Assembly (NCBI RefSeq): GCF_014651675.1
Contig: NZ_BMXI01000003.1
Span: forward strand, 195,604 to 259,603
Length of the DNA: 64,000 nucleotides
Direction of reading: 5' to 3'
From: Roseibacillus persicicus
GTDB lineage: Bacteria > Verrucomicrobiota > Verrucomicrobiia > Verrucomicrobiales > Akkermansiaceae
A program made the position numbers and the translations under genes. The notes beneath the pieces are model-generated. The model saw only the letters and a program-made list of their open reading frames with translations, did no database searches and was not told the DNA's origin. This document shows positions 61,701-64,000 of this stretch, in pieces (position 1 is the stretch's first letter; each line of letters begins with the position of its first letter).

Positions 61701-62123
61701 GGTGTGAATCGGTGTGACAGTGGTATCGACGTAATAGTCATCACCATCGGTCGAGAAGCTGTGTCCAGTCCCCGAGTCCCACGCCGCCTGCGACCCTTCG
61801 AAGATCCTCATCGTGAGGGTGTCGTTGGCAAAGGTCTGGTTGCCATTCTTGTGAACGGTGATGGCGGTGATCTCATAGCCCGACCCGAAGCCATCGGGCA
61901 GATTGAACAGCTGCCCACGAGCGTGATTGCCATCGCGGTCTTCGTCGAAAAGGTTGGTCCAAGTTCCCCCCGAATTATTGGAGGTCAAAATCTCACCAGA
62001 AGGAGCAGAGCCCGAAATCGTGACTGTCCCTCCCCAGGCCGTCGTCATGGAAGCGGCCAGAACGGCAAACAAGGAGCTCAGTTCGAATCGGCTCAGTTCG
62101 AATCGGAATGGGGGACGGGTCAT
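58794..62123 (-). CDS. Large sulfatase with N-terminal beta domain and calcium-type Asp repeats
   Basis: A 1109-residue exported protein. The N-terminal signal includes a tandem RFELSRFELS duplication. Residues about 33-240 form a beta-rich domain, then Asp-rich repeats at about 240-350 of thrombospondin type-3 style (DPNTDDDEDGLADLWE; NPDGDGVDNEAEE; DPNKRDSDDDGLDDDVE). The sulfatase domain starts RPNIIFIMIDDADVQEIGVY near residue 368, with the signature CHSCRSCLMTG from Cys about 412, which is CxSxR instead of CxPxR. KWGMGG and FSSDNGESG follow. The last 250 residues are a second beta domain. It probably attacks extracellular sulfated glycans. Confidence 0.9.
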   Translation of the reverse strand: MTRPPFRFELSRFELSSLFAVLAASMTTAWGGTVTISGSAPSGEILTSNNSGGTWTNLFDEDRDGNHARGQLFNLPDGFGSGYEITAITVHKNGNQTFANDTLTMRIFEGSQAAWDSGTGHSFSTDGDDYYVDTTVTPIHTEAFTLDGAINNGQYVTFQFDTPVIVGEDSSFGFLMTYDESVDGSGGVSPDFFRHNEGTAGQRISITVDDHNVTTARHIRHFISGRVLTIDPNTDDDEDGLADLWETLNFGDLDEVGAGNPDGDGVDNEAEETAGTDPNKRDSDDDGLDDDVEIAGPTDPLDPDSDDDNLQDSVETGTGVFVSNGNTGTNPMLADTDSDGVNDDVEINLGFDPFDGTHLPAERPNIIFIMIDDADVQEIGVYGQKTLLTPRIDTMASEGLLFTDYYTASPVCHSCRSCLMTGQDSRRSQDRFNNGDGTGYQVPLAAERVTIGEVLQQAGYTTGCVGKWGMGGPTTTGAPWNQGFDFFCGYLGQVQAHDAYPKYLWKNDQKIYFNEDQLGPGDSLYIAGAENFNTAIQDWDDPHGNVASHDVVVAEGLQFIEDNADQPFFLYCAWTPPHAHNYPPATLEALSDEDGLVYNPFDLDQTFINELYPGSPFGASTTTPGYPDFESHTYAAMLSVTDRDTGRIVDKLVELGIEDNTLVIFSSDNGESGDSAIFLTPEHLKTGYSDLRGEKKDTYEGGIRSPFVAWWPGTIAPNTTSGVIGTFADLLPTFADMAGVSTPTQITGRSILPVLKGGTEADLQPRDYHYWSFREFSNGLNRRWRAVRQGDWKVVRDRVNDGRPPTYELFNLATDLHETTDLSASEPEVLARLIPLVEGTHEVSNFRYFRADDEFFTRTNLTASAYQIGVPDGSGADNGYSLAPDGTGSGFNYLPFSSGLNQVARFTWTMQFPSGGAASLLLGSVNDPAQCFSVWVEPATLSLSASYPGATDASAVLAIADLADNRLECVLELDPTTGKGEVTVGSTVLLFDFAANLGPLRFWGYEVEGATVQVSRPRWQLGRVETAVLDLGQSGDDFVAQYRLPFSPGQSATPQYSFDMQTWFDNPPGLLDTRSASSQGELLGTWTLSKDGLLPRSSKRLFLRSRVKQ

Positions 62124-62361
62124 GGCTATAGTTGGGCTTCAGCGAGAGCTCACCTCCATCCTCGACATCAGGCCGCGACGGAAGGTCAGAAATCATCTCA
62201 AAATACACTTTCTCTCCTAGACGCTAATCGACTCGTCAGCGCACCAAAAGAAAACGCCGGCAGCCACCTAACCCCTCTTTGGGCTCAAAGCTCCCAGTCG
62301 CGAGCGGCTCCAGGCTTCACCTACCCTTTCTTTTCCCCGCGAAAGTGGTAGAATTGGCATT

Positions 62362-64000
62362 ATGCGCTGCCCGTGGTTTCGTCATTGCCAGTCCTGCTTT
62401 GTCGGGATGGTTTTGCTGACGCTGGTGGTCGGCGGCACGATCCTGTGGAAAGTCAATCAGCGCGGCTTCTCCGGAGAATGGGGCGAACGCCTGCAGGAGC
62501 AGCTGGATGCCTATGGCCTGCATGCGGAGTTTTCCTCGGTGCGACTCTCCTTTTCGCGCGGCCTGGTGGCCAAGGATCTGTCTATCTTCGCGGACGAGGA
62601 TCGGACCACTCTCCTCGCCTCCGCGGACCTTCTTTATCTCGATATTGATCGGGCCATCGCGCTGCGCGGACAGTGGCAAGTCCGTTCCGCCGAGTTCGAA
62701 AATGCCTACCTCCGGCTTCCCGATTCCTGTGCCCCGCATCACCTCAGCCAGCTCACGGGAAAGGCCAGCCTCAGCCGCGAAAATGGCTTTGCCATCACCG
62801 AGACAACCGGACGTCTCGGCCAACTGGACATCTCCCTCGATGCCAATTTGTTGGATTTTCAACTGCCCGGGGTTTCGGACGGGGGCGAAGAGGACAGCCT
62901 GCCGCTGGATGACTTCCTCGCCATGCTTCATCAGGAAATTGAGCACTGGAAGACCTCGGAAACCCTGCCCGCGCACTTGGCCTTGAAGGTGGAGGGCAGC
63001 CTGGCCAAGCCCAGCACCCTCGATGGCAGCTTCCGTTTCACTGCTCCCGTCATCTCCCGGCTGAACTACGAGATGCGCGACCTGAACCTCGCCGGACGCA
63101 TCAACCGCTCTTCCCTGCTCTTGGAGGAAGCCAACTTCAATGACGGCTCCGGCTCTTTCGCAGGAAACGGATTTTATAATTTCCTCAAGCGTCAGGCCAA
63201 CTTCGAGGTCGCCTCCAGTGCCAGCCTGAAGCGTCTGATGCGCACGGGTCTGGGCATCGACAAGTTGTCGCAACTGGAGTTCACCCAGCCCCCCTCAATC
63301 TCCGCCCGAGGTGAACTCTTGTTGCCCCCGGACTCCAGTCCAGAGCTCAGTCTAACAGGAGAAATCAATCTCAAAAAATTCCGTTTTCTCGACGGCGCGT
63401 GGGAGTCACTCACCTCCGACTTTTCCTTACAAAAGAACAACCTCTACCTGCGGGACCTCGTGCTCCAACACCCGGAAGGAAGTCTAACAGGGCAACTCTT
63501 GTTTCAAAACGAGAACGTCCGCTATCAGGCCCATTCCACTCTCCCTCCCCACCTCTTCGACCCCTTCATCGAACCGGATGGGGACATCCGAAAGACCTTG
63601 GATCGCGTCAAATTCGGAGACGACTCCGAAGTGGTGCTCGACTTGGCCGGCAGCATTCGACCCTCCAACCTCACCGACTGGTCGGCCTCGGGTCAGATTC
63701 GGCTCAAAAACTTTTCCTACAACGGAGTCCCCGCCAACTATGCGTCCTCCTCGTTCAACCTCACTCCTCTGCAGGCAATCTACACCCGGCCGGAGATCGA
63801 GTTCGACCTCACCTCCGACCGATCCTACCGCGCCTACGGCGGCCCCGAGCAAGCGGTGGTCCGGGCGGATTCGGTGAGCTATGACGACACGGAAAAGCTG
63901 ACCCGCATCGAGCACCTGCACGGCGTCTGTTGGGTGCCTCCCGTGCTGCGGCTTTTCATCCCCTCGGTTGCCGATTACCTGGAGCGCACTTACCGCACAT
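62362..64000 (+). CDS. AsmA/DUF3971-like large membrane-anchored protein (5' part)
   Basis: The frame is open from ATG 62362 to the window end (546 codons) and continues beyond it. Residues about 13-30 form one transmembrane helix (FVGMVLLTLVVGGTILWKV). After it comes a long repetitive beta-sheet region (GLHAEFSSVRLSFSRGLVAK; NLAGRINRSSLLLEEANFND; PELSLTGEINLKKFRFLDGA), typical of AsmA-like proteins that bridge the periplasm and carry lipids to the outer membrane. The exact family is not certain because the C terminus is missing. Confidence 0.8.
   Translation, partial: MRCPWFRHCQSCFVGMVLLTLVVGGTILWKVNQRGFSGEWGERLQEQLDAYGLHAEFSSVRLSFSRGLVAKDLSIFADEDRTTLLASADLLYLDIDRAIALRGQWQVRSAEFENAYLRLPDSCAPHHLSQLTGKASLSRENGFAITETTGRLGQLDISLDANLLDFQLPGVSDGGEEDSLPLDDFLAMLHQEIEHWKTSETLPAHLALKVEGSLAKPSTLDGSFRFTAPVISRLNYEMRDLNLAGRINRSSLLLEEANFNDGSGSFAGNGFYNFLKRQANFEVASSASLKRLMRTGLGIDKLSQLEFTQPPSISARGELLLPPDSSPELSLTGEINLKKFRFLDGAWESLTSDFSLQKNNLYLRDLVLQHPEGSLTGQLLFQNENVRYQAHSTLPPHLFDPFIEPDGDIRKTLDRVKFGDDSEVVLDLAGSIRPSNLTDWSASGQIRLKNFSYNGVPANYASSSFNLTPLQAIYTRPEIEFDLTSDRSYRAYGGPEQAVVRADSVSYDDTEKLTRIEHLHGVCWVPPVLRLFIPSVADYLERTYRT

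Noticed and set aside
1-64000. CRISPR array, rRNA operon, prophage or integrase
   Set aside because: No regularly spaced direct repeats, no rRNA-like segments and no integrase, capsid or transposase genes were seen.

Overview
The window is about 64 kb of GC-rich chromosome from a member of the Verrucomicrobiota, probably class Verrucomicrobiia and perhaps order Verrucomicrobiales. Evidence for this is the PVC-type gene set: sulfatases, DUF1501, DUF1549/DUF1553, DUF1552 and DUF1080 proteins, a PmoA-like (DUF6807) protein, a giant beta-propeller/HEAT/cytochrome c protein, and a PEP-CTERM protein ending in Arg residues. Genes are dense on both strands, no rRNA, phage or plasmid genes are visible, and one tRNA (Leu, anticodon CAA) is present. 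Many start codons lack an obvious Shine-Dalgarno sequence. The species cannot be named from this sequence.

Layout. 1-7.4 kb: the 3' end of a sulfatase/HEAT gene, a DUF2452 protein, a membrane protein, gamma-carbonic anhydrase, bifunctional nuclease, MarC, an M29-type metalloprotein, and a cupin gene followed by a stand-alone ovothiol-type methyltransferase. 7.5-16.7 kb: a small lipoprotein, menD, DUF1080, an anchored hypothetical protein, queF, DUF1552, PEP-CTERM, a helical lipoprotein, a CPXCG protein, glycosyltransferase 2 and YebC. 16.8-28.7 kb: PmoA-like protein, CNNM/CorC protein, an ECF sigma factor with its anti-sigma candidate, DUF697/SHOCT protein, zinc-ribbon protein with rpiB, the 1530-residue cytochrome protein, L,D-transpeptidase and FmdB-like protein. 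28.7-44.3 kb: DUF2339 protein, cardiolipin synthase, two tiny lipoproteins, a TlpA-like protein, two AraC-type regulators around nagB, putA, tRNA-Leu, bactofilin and a TPR protein. 44.5-52.4 kb: a MoxR/DUF58/BatA-type cluster interrupted by a four-helix-bundle gene, then coiled-coil and DUF1328 proteins and a molybdenum-cofactor cluster (moaC, mobA-moaD fusion, moaE). 52.5-64 kb: DUF1553/DUF1501 pair, two sulfatases on opposite strands, and the 5' part of an AsmA-like gene.

The strongest unusual structure is at 46618-47138. A 23S-rRNA-IVP/S23-family four-helix-bundle gene is enclosed by perfect 38-bp inverted repeats and sits between the DUF58 and BatA-type genes. It has the architecture of a ribosomal intervening sequence but lies in a protein-coding operon. 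Other signals are three REP/BIME-like palindrome families placed as inverted pairs between genes, a recurrent word TGTTAG/CTAACA that accounts for many rare TTA and CTA leucine codons, a MobA-MoaD fusion, and two tiny stop-start coupled lipoproteins that share an LPW motif.
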